The notes: a model not told the origin generated them from the letters alone. Positions 21,875-34,735 are shown, counted from the first letter of the stretch. The stretch is 64,000 bases of DNA from Albifimbria verrucaria (GCA_020081605.1 JAHREC010000013.1:3410001-3474000); one strand, 5' to 3'. Translations and numbers: made by a program.

Positions 21875-23962
21875 ATGGCTTCGCAGCCCAATGCTCGCGC
21901 CGATGTCATCAGCATCGGCTCGTCCTCATCAGATGAGTCCGAAGGGTCTTACTCGCCTCCGTCGCCCCTCGGAAGCGGTTGCGCGCGGATGGGAACGATG
22001 ACGATGAGCGTGACTCTCAGCGAAACCGCGCCGCATCTCGCAATCCAAAGCGAGCCAAGATAGACTCGGATCCCTCCGACGTCTCGAGCCCGGAAGCTTC
22101 CGGCTCAGAGGACGGGGAGATAGATGAATCTGGCCACCATGGAGCGGCTCTCAACAGCGAAGACGCTGCAGCACCCCGTCAGCCTCACCACGTAACCAGC
22201 CAGCAGCCGGAGCTTACGAGAAATGTCGATGAAGTCATGGAACATGCGGAAACAACGGCCAATGTCGAGCCATCTGGCGACTCTTTATTACAGGCCTCTA
22301 TGCCCCCAACACCGGTCCTGTTTAACCACGAGAATCTATCCTTGAAGCTGCCTATTCTTTCACAAAAGAGGGAAGGTTCATGGCCATCAAGATTCAAAGA
22401 CTGGGCTCACCTGTTCTGCACGAGCAATGCTGATCACGTGCATCTCATTACCCCAGTCATTGTGCGCGCTGCCTTCACTTACTTCATCGACCAGGTCAGC
22501 GGCCTTAAGCGGCCCAAGAAGAAGAGTGCTAGACTGGCGGCCAGCCAAATAGAGAAGTCAGGTGTTCTGATGAATATCGTGCGAAGCGCGCAAACCTCAG
22601 TAGCTACTGGGCTGCCGCCAGCTGGCTTGGCTAATGGCACAGCTCCTGGACCTAATGCCAACTCCACTGCTCCAAAGGGTAATGCTCACGAAGTAGGCAA
22701 CCAGAACCAAGCTCAAGGCGCCGATAGCACACCTACTCAAAACCCAGAAACAAAAGAAGTCATCCAGCAAAACACTTCCACCTCAAGCGTTTCCAACGGC
22801 GCAGATATGGATGCGAATCCGTCAGGAACCCACCCCGCAGTTCGGGGTCAGCCATCAGATGAACCGATTGTGATTCGTCGCGAAAATCTCCCGTTGGGCA
22901 GCGACGCACTCAAGCAGCAGCGCAGATACTTCCCGTCAGCCAGCGATCCATCCGACATGTGCCTGCTTTGTGGGCGGCAGGGACACGCAGCCACCAATTG
23001 TACGGACGCGGCCTGCAAGTTCTGCGGCAGCCTCGAGCATTGGCACTTTTCGTGTCCGACGCGAGTGAGGTGCGGCAAATGTCGCCAGCTGGGCCACGGC
23101 ACCTCCCACTGCGTGGAAAAGCTCGCACTTACCAAGGATGAAGGCCTTGCCTGCAGCTTCTGTAGCTCCCCGGATCACGCCGAGAAAGACTGCACCGAAG
23201 TCTGGAGGTCGTTTCACCCTGATGCGAGTACGGTGCATCCTGTCGTCTTCATCCCGCCATCATGCGCCATGTGCGGAAGTGGGGATCACTACTCGGCCGA
23301 TTGTGGCCAGCGCAGCAAGTACGCCCGCAATCCAACTTGGTCCCTGAGAAACAGGAACCTCTACATAGACCCTAACTGTGGTTCTGTCACGATTGAGGAT
23401 GCTGGTGGTGCGCGAGGGTCTGCGAGGGTTGCGCGCGAGCCGGAAATCAAGATTCGAGGACATGCAGCGCGTACGAACAATGTTCACTACTCAGAAAGCG
23501 ACGATTCGGAAGTGGAGTTTTTGGGACGTAACGCTGTCAAGCCACGCGCGCCTGTCGGGCAGATTCGGATGTCAAGCAACATCCAGATGCCGCAGGCTCA
23601 CTAAGCCGCGAGGCCTGCACAGCCTCCTCTCCCTTCAGAGCCGCCACCTCCATTGCCCTTTACGCACCCACCCCTCCTGGAGTGCCATCGTATGGTTTGC
23701 AGAGGTCAAGACCGCCCTCAGGACCACCACCACCACCTTCCTCGTTGCCCGCCAAGCCTCCAGCCCCTTCGCGCGATTACCACCAGGTACTCCCACCACC
23801 GCACGCGCAGGGCATGGGTGGACAAGGGCGACAGAATGGCCACGGGAACCCGCCGCAAGGTCCAAGAAATGGTAGGGACGGAGGCGGACGAGGTCGCGGT
23901 GGAAGAGGCGGTGGGTTCAGAGGTAGGGGAGAGGCAGAGGTGGTGGAGGAAGAGGAAGGTAA
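21875..23962 (+). CDS. AIR1: AIR1/AIR2-like zinc-knuckle RNA-binding protein
   Basis: A nuclear CCHC protein like the RNA-binding subunit of the TRAMP polyadenylation complex, which hands aberrant RNA to the exosome. The start is ATG 21875 (MASQPNARADVISIGSSSSD). A missing C at 21965-21968 restores the basic PPRKRLRADGNDDDERD, an NLS candidate. Five CCHC knuckles follow from about 22959: CLLCGRQGHAATNC, CKFCGSLEHWHFSC, CGKCRQLGHGTSHC, CSFCSSPDHAEKDC and CAMCGSGDHYSADC, the number seen in Air1/Air2. The C-terminus becomes Pro-rich and ends in RGG repeats (GGGRGRGGRGGGFRGRG), stop TAA 23960-23962, after missing bases near 23671-23674 and 23928-23931. An in-frame TAA at 23602-23604 is not explained by one C loss; a substitution or several indels would be needed. 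Confidence 0.8.
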
Positions 23963-26419
23963 CGGCTACAGGAGAAGCATGTCTGAGAGCAGGTCTTTTC
24001 CGTCTAAGTCGGTGGATGGGGATTGTTTCTCATCCTGCATCGAGGCAGGACGGTTTGATATTCCTGTCCCGAACAGGGTACAATGGGGAGATCCACGGGG
24101 CGCACATTTACTTGATACCCAAATCATCGAAGTAGAATTCAATATAGTAGACGATGTCGAAAATGCAGAATTTTTTCGCAAAACCCCTTGCTCTGTGACA
24201 TGGTTGTGGCAGTGGTCGCCCTGGTCTAGTCGGACTTACATACAAGGTATACTGACTGTTTGATGGAGAAATATGACTCCTCCCACGGTTGACCTGGCGG
24301 TTATTTTGCGCCTAAGTCAACTAGACGCATTTAATAGATGAGTTGGCGAGAAAAATCTACGTGTTTACAGGGTGGCTACTGCGACCCCTTATAGTCACAA
24401 TGAGTCAAAGGGTTGTGGGAGACAGGCGGTGGAATACGGTAGGAAGCCACCATGGTAGAATGCAGGCGACGTGGTTCATCCAGGAACCCATCGCTTACCC
24501 AAAGTGTGGTGTCGTGGAGTCGGCAAACCCGCCCGCCCCCGGCCGTTTCCTCTGCATATGTGGGTGTGGAGAGACGCGCAGCGGATGGATCCAAGGACGG
24601 ACACGTCTTTTTCGTTTCCGGTTTCTCAAGGTGACACACACCTTCGCGAGCCTCACTTTACTAGAGGTTGTCCGTCGGCGCGCGTGGGGTTTGGACGAAA
24701 AAAGTGGTACTGAGTCCTGGATGTTGCATGTTTAGCGGGTGATGCGCGTGGTGATTCGCTCGGCATGTTTGCGACCTGCAGGACTGCCACGAGGAGATGG
24801 TTGGCCGAAACGAAACATGCTAGAAACACGGGCACAAATCGCACAAACCGAAAAAATTGTCTGGCTGTGGTTGTCAAAATAGAACGTCTCGAAGAGGTCG
24901 AGCATGGATGGCGAGCCACACGCCTATTCGCCCGTCTCACCGCTGCCCGTCCACCATTTGAGATTGCTGTATGTGGGGAGCTAGACGATGCGGCTTCCGG
25001 GGCCCCCAAGCGGTAACGACCCTCCTGGCTATAGTTTCCCGTCTGACGGACGGCAGCGAATGGGCCAAGCAAGGCACTGCTGTCGACAATGGTCGAGTGT
25101 CTGACTACCTCTTGGGACATAGCGCTGATGACCCCATGTGACCTCAGCTTTTCGTCTCGTGCATGGGTTCTGCCAGTTCAGATCTGCACCATGGCGAAAC
25201 GGGCCACTGGAACCGAAGCTTTGGGCATGCTCTCGCCTCCACGAGAGAGACGGTCTTTTCGACGGACTGCTCTTGAAGGTGTTGCTGGGGAAATGGCCAA
25301 GTTTGGTGGGTGTGTAAAGGAAACAAACGAGTCGCGCTTAACTCACGTCCACGCCACGTCGGCGCGTGTCTCGCGTTGGCGCTGGTCGCTGTGATTGGCC
25401 AGCAACGCCAACTTGGTGTGGCTGGCCTGGTGGCACCGTGTCAAGCGCTATCGATAAAGCACTCCATCTTCGATTGTCAACCGACTCCTTGCAACTCCTT
25501 GCGACTCCCCACTGCGCCCACCCACCATCATTGTCCGAAATGGTATAGCATCCTTGATCAAGGTATGCATAATGCAGATGCACGACTACAGACGCACTAC
25601 GACGGGGTCACAGTCTGCAAGCTCTCGCCTCTGTGCATCCAAGTGGAGGCACGCAGGCCACCTAACTGGCCACCAATGTCAACACTCTGAGACTTGGTCT
25701 CCGTAGCCCGGCATATCCAGCATGCAGGGCTGTGGGAAGCCCGGTCGCTCTCGACCAACGAGATGCCCCAGCGCGCTCCAGACGCGGACACGACGCCGCG
25801 CAGTGTGCCACGAGTTGGCGAAGTCCTGCAGCTTGCTGGCGTGACTCACCAGCCATTCAATCCCGCCGCCATGGACGCTCGCGATGCGCATCAGGGGCCT
25901 TGGGCCACCACCGGCTGCTCGCATTCGCTGGCCTGTGTTTTTGTCGCATCTAGTCATCCGACAGCGGGGAAGGGACGAGTGTCCAGAGCAGGGAAAGGCG
26001 GGGAGCCGACCAGTTGCGAAGCGGCAGATCAGCCGTCCTGGTCAGGTCCACGAATATATACACCGCAAGTCGTCTGTCAGTTCTGGCCTGGTTTTCAGGT
26101 CTTGTTTCAATTCATTGTTTCTTGTTTCGAAGGACATAGTCTTTGTAAGTCGACGAATATACCCAGCCTTAGGGTCATCTCCATAGAGACATCCCTACAA
26201 CATATTGCAAGCAATACCACAAGATACCTATCGATCCTTGACAGCCTTCTCACGGGAAGTCCATCTTCTCATCGCTGACTACGTCCTGCTGCCCTTCACA
26301 CACGTTACGGCGACTCTTGTGCCTAGAACAGCACTTGCTCCCTCACCCACTTACACGGACCCCAAGATCCAACTCGCCTCTTTTGCCTCTCTGAGCGGGA
26401 CCCACGACATGCGACAGTT
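23963..26419. other. 2.4-kb intergenic region, no gene seen
   Basis: No frame has family features or credible exon structure. Sequence just before 26420 is pyrimidine-rich and may carry a 5' UTR intron (GTAAGT near 26144), which is an inference. Confidence 0.4.
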
Positions 26420-28344
26420 ATGGCTTCATCCGACCAACTCTTTATGTCCCTCCTGAGGAGCGAACATATCAAGGACGTCCTCTTCCCTCTTCTCAGCACA
26501 TCCGACCTCTGCGCTCTGCGCGAGACCTCCTCCGCCTTTTGTAACATCCTCTCCAAGCACCTCTTCACCCGCATCCATGTCACGTTCACCGCAAGCACAT
26601 TCACCCGACCCTCACGCATCGCCGCGCTCGGCCGCGTTGGCCACCTCATTGAGCACCTCACCTTCTACTTCCCACATTCAGAGGCCACTTTCCTACCGCC
26701 TCTGATCCATCCCACCTCTGGCCATGAGATCTCCTTCCTTTACACACCACACACTAGCATGGGCTCGGTCCTCACTCGACCTAAATATGCCAACACAGAG
26801 CTGGGCGATATCCTAACCCAGCAATATCCGCCTCTGTTTCATGCTGCCACCAACGTCCCTAGCTTCATCAACGCCCTGAGGCTGATACCCAACATGCGTC
26901 ATCTGACCATCCGTTGTCCTGGTCAAGACCCCAGAGAAAGATACCGTCGGGACATTGTCGACTACGCACTTATTAGTCTGCGTATATCCGTTGAGAGGGC
27001 AGCCCTGACAAAGTTGTCTAAGCTGTCGCTCTCTTCGCTTCACCCTTCGGCCTTCAACTATCTGCGCCACATTCCCGGCTTTGGCAGCGTTCCTTCGGCC
27101 GGCCGCAGATGGAAACAAATCAAGAAGCTCCACATCTCGGTCGAAGCCTGGGACTTCTATGGCCCATCACCAGGCCTAGACCATCTAAAAGTCATCGACG
27201 ACTACATCCGCAACTTTGCAGCGGACCTGGAGAAGCTCTCATTTACCTGGGTTGGACGCAAGGGTCCATGCCCCATTGCCCTTTCCGCTGATCCTCTTTT
27301 CGCCCCTCCTCGCTCTACCAAGAAACTCTTCCACGAAGTCACGTCTCCTATGTCTCCCTTACCTACCCGTCCTCCTCGTCGTCCTATCCACTTTCCTAAA
27401 CTGCGTTATATGCAGATGCGTAACGCTACTATGAATGCTCCCCAGCTCAAGGAGCTTATCTCAACGCACAGCAAGACTGTGAAAGAGTTCGATTTCGAAA
27501 ACGTCGTTCTCATTAACAATGGCAACTGGGAAGAAGCCTTAGCGCCTCTGGACCATGATGATATGTGGTCTAGAAGTAGCCTCCATGCCGCCTCGGAGTA
27601 CAGCCTTGTCACAAGCGACAGCTCCGAGGATCTCCTAGCCCTAGCGCAGCCGTGGAAGCTGCCAGCCGAGAACTGCTAGGCTCTGACCTAGGTGGCTTCA
27701 GCTTTGACGTAGATGAAGTCGATTATATCGAGGAAGAGCCCGAAGATGCTGCTCCGGTTCCAGAAGCTAGCATGAGCTTCACCACAAAACTTAAGAAGAA
27801 GCGCGTCCGCCGCCGTCGAAGAAAGCACCGCTCTGAAGGCGAGGCAGAGGCGGATGTGCAGCCCAGCTCAACTCCCATTCCCTTCTGGCGAAGACCCTCT
27901 CGCCCACATCTCAAGCCTTCCTTTGAGTCAGAGACTCTACGACCCTCTACACCGATACCCAACCCTACCATCACTGCTCCCATCCTTACCTCACCATCGC
28001 AACCTGTCCTACTCCAACCTACTATTTACAACCCCGTTGCTCATCATACTCCTGATGAGGTTATATCAACAGTACAACGCAATATTGAACAAGAAGAGGC
28101 ACACCGCCTCCTGGCAGAAGACGCCGCAGCACGTATCAGTGCACTACAAAAGGCAAAGGCCGCCGTGTTGATGAAGCTGCGCGGCGAGTTCAGCAGCAGG
28201 AAGTCCAGGGCTGCCGACGCCGTCTCTGCATGCCGCTACATGGCAAGCCGGGAGTTTGTCGGCTGCGGAAGAGAAGTCATCGAAGATCGACGCGCTTTGG
28301 ATAGTCAAAGCATTTTAGTTCCGTTAATGTTCAGCAGAGCATAA
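26420..28344 (+). CDS. F-box-like protein with basic and coiled C-terminus
   Basis: The N-terminus reads as an F-box-like motif (IKDVLFPLLSTSDLCALRETSSAFCNILSKHLFTRI), the element that docks substrate receptors to Skp1 in SCF ubiquitin ligases. A roughly 350-residue LRR-like region follows with periodic helices (RHLTIRCPG, LTKLSKLSLSSLHPSAFNYL, IKKLHISVEAWDF, LRYMQMRNATMNAPQLKELI). A missing C at 27650-27651 joins this to an acidic segment (FDVDEVDYIEEEPED), a basic stretch (KLKKKRVRRRRRKHRSEGE; possible NLS) and a short coil (ISTVQRNIEQEEAHRLLAED). Without the correction the gene appears as two overlapping frames, the first stopping at 27677. No intron is needed. Substrate is unknown. Confidence 0.72.
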
Positions 28345-28572
28345 CAGGAGAATTTTTCAAAAAAGGGGTAGGAGATTTTTGACACGAGCATGTAGGCTCA
28401 AGGCACCAATGCCTTTCATGATTTGTAATGACACAGCCATTCACGACATAACGTCCTCAAACTTTTCTTCACATGTATTTTCACTTTTTCTTTGCTCGCG
28501 ATTAGGGCGGTCGAACTGTATATGATAGTCTTACATATATAAAATGTATGCTGCTTACGCTTCCTTGCAAAA

Positions 28573-29179
28573 CTACGTGCTCTCTTTGATTACCGTCTCG
28601 AGTGCCTTTACATATGCACTCACATCCTTAGCTCCCGTCAGTGTGATGTCCCGTCTCTTTCCCTCAACCGAAACCACCGGCACAGCGTCTAAATCTCTTG
28701 CAACCTCTCTCATGCCATATTTGACTTGTCTTTCGCTACGTGTCTTATCCTGGATCAAGGCCAGCGCCTCTGTCTCGTCAAGGCCAGCCTCTACGCAAGC
28801 CTCCAGCAGCGTATCATCCGCAGCAGGATGTCGCGCTTCAGCAAAGTACCGACGGTATAGGCCATCGACGAGGCGGTTGGCTATCTCAGGACCCTTCTCA
28901 GCCTGGACGTACTGGATAATGCGGTGCGCTTGGAATGTGTTGCCGATAGGACCGTCGAATCGTAACGTGTGACCTTCCGCAGCGGCGAGACCAGAGAGCT
29001 GCTCTTGAAGTGACTTGTGCGCATCGGCATTTCCAAGGAATTTGGTGTGAAGGTAAAACTCATGCTTGTCTAATGTCTCAGGAAGTTCTGGATGCAGCTG
29101 AAAAGAGTCAAAACGAAGGGTGAAATTTATGGCGGATGCGGCTGGTGAAGCCCGCACTTGTTCAAGGGCTTTGTCGAGT
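28573..29179 (-). CDS. DsbA/FrnE-like thioredoxin-fold protein, N-terminus incomplete
   Basis: The main exon begins after an acceptor at 29180 (RLDKALEQVRASPAASAINF) and ends at 28573. It matches the FrnE-type DsbA family: FDSFQLHPELPE, FDGPIGNTFQAHRIIQ, LYRRYFAEARHPAADDTLLE, VPVVSVEGKRRDITLTGAKD (which includes the cis-Pro region VP) and a C-terminal helix. In this family the exon should be preceded by a strand and the redox motif CPWC. Here the nearest upstream coding-like sequence (PTFIVSD, ending 29216) lies only 36 nt away, and no CxxC codons are seen in 500 bases. A tiny first exon (ATG 29404, donor 29395) is possible but speculative. Either an exon has been lost from the sequence or this is a redox-dead member. 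Confidence 0.72.
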
Positions 29180-29404
29180 CTAGACGTGTGAGTAGATGAG
29201 CGTCAATTAAGGTACCTGTCAGAGACGATGAATGTTGGGTAATGCACCTCTTCTTTGCTAGAAATGTCCTGACAAGTCTGGTCAGTATGACATTTTGCTC
29301 CTACGGGCAATTCGCCTTGATTCATCTGCCAGTCATGCTATATAGAGACTGCATCTTGACGGGGCTGATGCATCTCAAGACTGGTGCGTGCTTACCATGG
29401 ACAT

Positions 29405-29710
29405 ATTGTGTCAAGCGTAAAAGTCACTTGGGATTGATACATTATCAAGGGCCGTGTTGGTCAACGCTGCCTAATGGGGGTGTTACTGGTGTGTGTGTCG
29501 GTTATGGAATGTAAGTCTATGGGGCTGTTTGGGAGTTACTATTAATTTACATCATGAGTGCGGAGTTAGATGAGGGAAGAGGAAGCAAAGTTGATGCTAA
29601 GCGCCCCTCTGCATTCCGTGATTCCAAATATCTCACTCAATACGAAAACCAATGTAAATGGCAAAAATCTTAGCGGCAATATAGATCTGGGTATCTTTGA
29701 TTGATGATTT
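29405..29710. other. short intergenic spacer
   Basis: AT-rich sequence between the NOP13 stop codon and the presumed 5' end of the FrnE-like gene. No feature was recognised. Confidence 0.35.
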
Positions 29711-30933
29711 CTAGTCAAAGGTCATCTTGGTACCTGTATGTTTGACGACAACACCCATCAACCTAGCGGCTTGCAAGTCGGCAGCCTCCTTCAGGGGCTT
29801 CATGTCCTGGTTTGCCGCCTTCTCAGAATCATCTCCACCTGATCTTGGCTCCCTATCATCCCTGCCCTGTCTGTTGTTTCTCGGCCTTGGTGGTGGTCTC
29901 GAATCACCGGGGTCTTGTTTGCGTCTCTGCCAAATCTCTTCTTGTAGCGCATTTGATCATCCTCCGCAAGCTCCAGCTTTAGCTCTCGCCCAAGCATGCG
30001 GTTCACCCACCACTTCCTCGTTTTGAACTGCTTCTGCTTTGATTCTTCATCGCCTTCGTTATCGTCATTAAAGTCGTCCTCGGTCTCCACCTGTTCCTTG
30101 ACCTTGACGAATCCCTTGACAGCCCAGGCCGCAGCTTCTGCCTCCTTGAATTTGACCCAACCGAAACCCTTGCATTTGCCGGTGTCTTCGAATGTTGCAA
30201 CCTTAACCCATTCGATCTCACCACATTTTTCAAAATTCCTTCTCAGGTCGTCCTCTGTGGTCTTGAAGCTCATGTTACCAACAAAGACCTTGCGGCTGGC
30301 GTTGGCATCCTTTGCGTCTAGCTTTCCTGGTGTCTTGCCATCGGCAACGGCACCAGCCTCAGCTGACTCCTTGGGTTTCTCGGGACGTCCTTCGAATGAT
30401 GTGGCATCTTTGATGAGCAGCTTGCGGCCACCCAGGTCATTCTCTGAAAGAGCCATTGCAGCGACTTTGCCGCCGACGTCTGCGAAATCGATGTAGGCGA
30501 ATCCCTTGTTGGCAGGCTTAGCTTGCTTATCACGGCCGGGTTCCTTGGATGTGGGCAGCTTGATTCGTGTGATAGACTCATCGGTGAGGACACCGCCGGC
30601 ATTGTCTACCAGCCACTTGCGAAGCTGAGGAGCCGTGACCGTGAACGGCAAGTTACCAATCCAGACACTGTGCTCTGATCGAACCTTCTCCTTCTTTCCT
30701 TCCTTCTCCTCGCCCTCCTCGCCCTCTAAGTCATTGTTGTCATTGTCGTTGGCAGCCTTGCCCGGCAAAGCCTTGCCCTTCTTCAAAGCACGCTTGGCTC
30801 GTTTCGAGGGTGGCTCTGGCAGAGCCAAGTCTACCTCGATCTCGTCAATGTCGGCCTTGCGCTTGGTTGTGGATGTGGAATCTTCCACACGGGGTTCCAC
30901 ATCGCTACTAGAAGGTGTCGCCTCGGCAGCCAT
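29711..30933 (-). CDS. NOP13: nucleolar RNA-binding protein, NOP13-like, two RRMs
   Basis: A nucleolar, pre-ribosome-associated RRM protein. The start chosen is ATG 30933 (MAAEATPSSSDVEPRVED); the frame is open further upstream, but that sequence is not family-like. A Lys-rich segment (PPSKRAKRALKKGKALPGK) precedes RRM1, with RNP2 SVWIGNLPF and RNP1 KGFAYIDF, then RRM2, with RNP2 KVFVGNMSF and RNP1 KGFGWVKF. The linker and tail include RKWWVNRMLGRELKLELAED. A missing C (G run 29909-29912 on plus) replaces a premature end at 29800 by the expected Arg/Gly/Pro tail and a conserved ending (LKEAADLQAARLMGVVVKHT), with TAG at 29711-29713. No introns. Confidence 0.83.
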
Positions 30934-32676
30934 TGTGATTCTGGGATGGCAGATTGTGATCGGATCGTGCTGAAATGGCACTATGCGGTACCAGAAAATT
31001 TCTGGAGTATGGGTGGGCGATTGCGCCGATAAGACAGATAAGCGAGTGATAAGACTTCTTTGGCTGGAAGGGACCCTGAACGGAGAAGTGGGGCCTGACC
31101 GGCAAATGGAGACCTCCGAGTGATGGTTCTTGTGCCGGCGCTTGTTGTCGGTCGAGTAATTCACAGTACTGTACAGTAAGCTCGTCCTTGAGAAATTAGT
31201 CCATCTTAATTTTCAGAGTGTTCACTTTTTCGAAACTGTCTTTGTGTGCCAAGCGCCTCGTGGCAAAATCAATTGTCAATGCAACAGATTGCTCACATGT
31301 TGGCCCCTGCGCGGCTGAACCAAGCCCAGGATGATGAGACATCACAGGTGTTACATTCAATTGACCGTGACTACTCCAGTTGAGAACTGAATGTGAGTTC
31401 GAGGACTTTGAAACTAGCGAGGATTGGGGCTGCGGAAGCGCCATGTCTGCACGGTATTAGTAACATATATCAATGAGCATGTTCAACAATAATAACTGAC
31501 AAAATCGAGGATAACTGTTTAACACAAGAATTACGAGACTTATTCTGCATAACACTAAGAGGCTAGGCACTATAGCATGTGGCCAAGGACTATTGCTACT
31601 TGGGACTGGGTTCAGCCACTAAACAATAGCCTACGTGCTGAAGACGTATGTACGCTTGTTTTATGGGGACGAACATTTCTCTGGAATGGCGGGAACAATA
31701 CAGAGTACTCTCTGTAGGCTCAGTGCCTTTCGCCTCTGGATATTTGGTTCATGCAAAACCCTGTCCAACCTCGGGATGAAGTGGGTTCAGATAATGTGGC
31801 AGCCGGCGATGGCTGGGAGAGGGGCTGGCATGTTGCCATCAAAATGTGTCGATTCTCCACTGTAAGGCACCCATAAAATGGAACCTAATCTGCTGAAGCG
31901 AATGGCCTTTCATTTACGCCGCGTGTGTAGTTTACTGCTAGTTGGGAGGAACGTTGTGTCCTTACTCGTAAATGTATCAATTCGAGCCCTCGTCGTAGGT
32001 AGCGGAGGCATCTTCTGCCGCGACCAAAAGAGCAGAGCATTGGCCGAGGCCGGCGATATCTTACCCCGTTAGCATAACAAGATCTTGGGTTGCAGCGGAA
32101 GCTATAAGCAACCTCCAGCCCTGGTGTGCATCGTAGCAACAGCCGAATCGGTGATGCCGCATAAGAAACCATAACGGCAGCGGCGCCGTCACGTGCGTAC
32201 AAGTGGGGACTGCCGAAATGCCATCCATCCTGCCTCTCCTCAGCTGGTAGTGCTTAGCTGAGTTAGTTACCTTGGGTTTCCGTCTCCATCCAGCAACAAG
32301 GCCTGTTCATTCTTCCAACTCCACTCCCGGTTCTTCTAAACCCCTCCTGGGCCCATAGCAACATTTCTTCCTTTTTCCCCTTGTTGCGCCAAGGGCTAAC
32401 GGCATTTCCTGACCGCTTTCTGCTTTGTCGCTGCAGGCAGTTTTGCGGTCGCTGTTTTTGCCGCCAGCTGACTTCTCCCTCTTCATCTGCATCCCTGGAG
32501 AGACGACAGCACGAAACCCCGACACACCGAAACCTCAATCGCCCTTTGCCCTCACCACCACACCGTCGTGCCGTCGTGCCGTTACTGCCGCCGCACCTCT
32601 TTCGCTCACATTTCTCGACGCCCTCATTCCAGCTGCAGTCGCCAACCACAGGATACGTACGCTGAAGCCCACCATC
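30934..32676. other. 1.7-kb intergenic region, no gene seen
   Basis: Divergent promoters of NOP13 and the Cut8/Sts1 gene. The stretch from 32300 to 32676 is C-rich and probably 5' UTR. No coding frame was supported. Confidence 0.4.
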
Positions 32677-33684
32677 ATGAACGTGCTGTTGTCGCCACAG
32701 CCACCCGTCTTTCCTCATCACCACGATACTTCCCGCCTCATGTCCCAGCGATCAGGTAAATTCATTTCCTAATGTTTCTTGAGCCCTTCCATCTCGGCCC
32801 TTCGCCGTACTAGCCGCAGCCATCAGGGTGGCCTTGCCGTTCATCGACTTACATGTTCATTTAGTTCCCTCGCTTCACGCCATGACGAGCCGAAAACGAA
32901 AAGCCGATGAAGATGGAGACGAGACCATGTCTCCGTCGAGCTCGCCTGCCATCTCATCCCGGCCCCTTGCCAGAGTCTCGAAAAAGGCCCGTTCCAATGA
33001 ACTTATCGGCCGGCCGCTCTCACTCCCTCGCCTTCTGGAAACGCTAGATACCCACCAGCTGCGAACTGTTCTGGAGCGGATATGCGAACGCCACCCTGAT
33101 ATTGGCCACGAGGTTGTGTCTGGAGCTCCTCGCCCGACCGTCACTTCGGCTCTGGAGGTGCTAAGCGAATATCGACAAAAGTTCAAGGACGCCATACCTT
33201 ATGGCGAGTCCAGCCCAGAGTACACCTACTACCGTGTCAAGGAGTCCCTGGTTGCTCTCATCGATGCTTTGTCCGACTTTACGCCACAGTTCCTTCCCCG
33301 ATTGAGGCTCAGCCTACCAAATCACTACAGTTCCTTGACGGCGCGACCAACTTCATTCATGACTTGCCGGATTGGGAGCCCCAAACATATCGCCATCACA
33401 AAGAGAATGCCTACGAGGAGATTGCCCGGGCTTGGGCGTTGGTCATCAACGAGGCGGCGAAAAGAGGTGGAGGCTTCAACCTGCATTCTGGTGGATGGGA
33501 TTCTGCTCTGACCCGCCATCACGAGCAGTCAGGTGGCCGTTTGGGAACTGCCATTTCCGCCATGGCTGACAGCGTTGGCTGGATGGACTCGAACCCGAAC
33601 GCTCCCTCGACTGAACAAAACTCTATCTTGAACCAGTTGATGTCTGGCACATATGGCTCGCCGGTACGAGTTGGCCCTTGGTAA
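32677..33684 (+). CDS. STS1: Cut8/Sts1 nuclear proteasome tethering factor
   Basis: It tethers 26S proteasomes to the nuclear envelope and is itself short-lived. Exon 1 is 32677-32755 (MNVLLSPQPPVFPHHHDTSR), a 109-nt intron follows, and exon 2 starts at 32865 (SVPSLHAMTSRKRKADEDGD, a basic NLS-like patch). The conserved core is IGRPLSLPRLLETLDTHQLR, CERHPDIGHEVVSGAPRPTV and YGESSPEYTYYRVKESLVAL. A missing C at 33296-33299 restores FLPPIEAQPTKSLQFLDGAT and then HDLPDWEPQTYRHHKENAYE, EAAKRGGGFNLHSGGWDSAL and the C-terminus AISAMADSVGWMDSN. An internal ATG at 32882 would skip exon 1; the conserved N-terminus favours 32677. Confidence 0.88.
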
Positions 33685-34735
33685 CTCCTTGCGTGATATA
33701 CGACGGAGGATTATACTGGGCATTGGAGGATTTTACGACAACCTCATGACGACTTTCCTTTTACACAAGGGGCTAGCATAGACTTTTCGATCTCACTTTC
33801 TCTGCACAATCGGTTGGGCGGCGTTGAGTTTGTTTTACTCTTGATATCCCTCTCTTTCGATGGAAGGGTAGCTGGGACACGATGCGTGGGATTTTGGCTG
33901 CGAGTATTGCGCAGATGGACTTGGATTCTTTGTGTACATAAGCGGCAGGCATCCATGGTCACTATCCATACGAACCCAAGGCAATGTGCGTCTGCAGTGG
34001 TGAAGCATGAAACATCAGATTGCGTTTTCTTTGTTGACTTGGTTGCGTTGTTTGCTGCGGACGAGGTCAAGCCATGGTGGATAATTTACACAAATACCAG
34101 CACTGTACCTACCTTATGCAGTTCATATAACATATTGTCACTTTTTGTTGCATCTGGACGATATTCGAGGACGAACACGAGACTGGTCTACAGGGTGAAT
34201 TTTCTAAAACGGGGACTTAACTTTTCGAGACTCTTGAAGAAGATCTGATTTGCGTGACATGTTAATAAACCTCTATAATGCCTTGTCGATTAGAAAAGTA
34301 AGATAAAGATTCGGAGCATTCTGTGCGTGGCTTTGAAAATGCGTGACAACACCATGCGGGCAATCGCCACAAAGGATCAGAGATAAGATCGTGATGGCCA
34401 TAAGCTTGTGGCTAAGTTAATCACCGATAAGAACGGAAAGCCGTGATTGTAAATCTGGGGTAAATAAATGGAAGGTTCGATGACCCCCATCCAGTCCGGT
34501 GTCTCGCTACTAGGAGGCTCACGTGATTACCTGTTCCGTCCGTGGCAAAGGTGGGACGCGGTTTAACGTGTCGGCGTAGTCGCGACTAGGCAAGCAATCT
34601 ACAACAAGCATGCAGACCACCGAGTGGCAACTCAGAACAAGCATCAACTGAGCCCGCTTTCTCTTGGCTTTGTGTCTGAGCCTTGGATCTTGTCCAACTT
34701 GTATGATACACTAAACGCCCTGTGTTCATCTGAAA
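33685..34735. other. intergenic, no gene seen
   Basis: 3' region of STS1 and promoter of RAD52, AT-rich from 34080 to 34470. Nothing else was supported. Confidence 0.4.

Noticed and set aside
25694..26278. Plus-strand frame of 194 codons before the F-box gene
   Set aside because: No recognisable domain, and a second overlapping frame of similar quality; judged chance in the promoter region.
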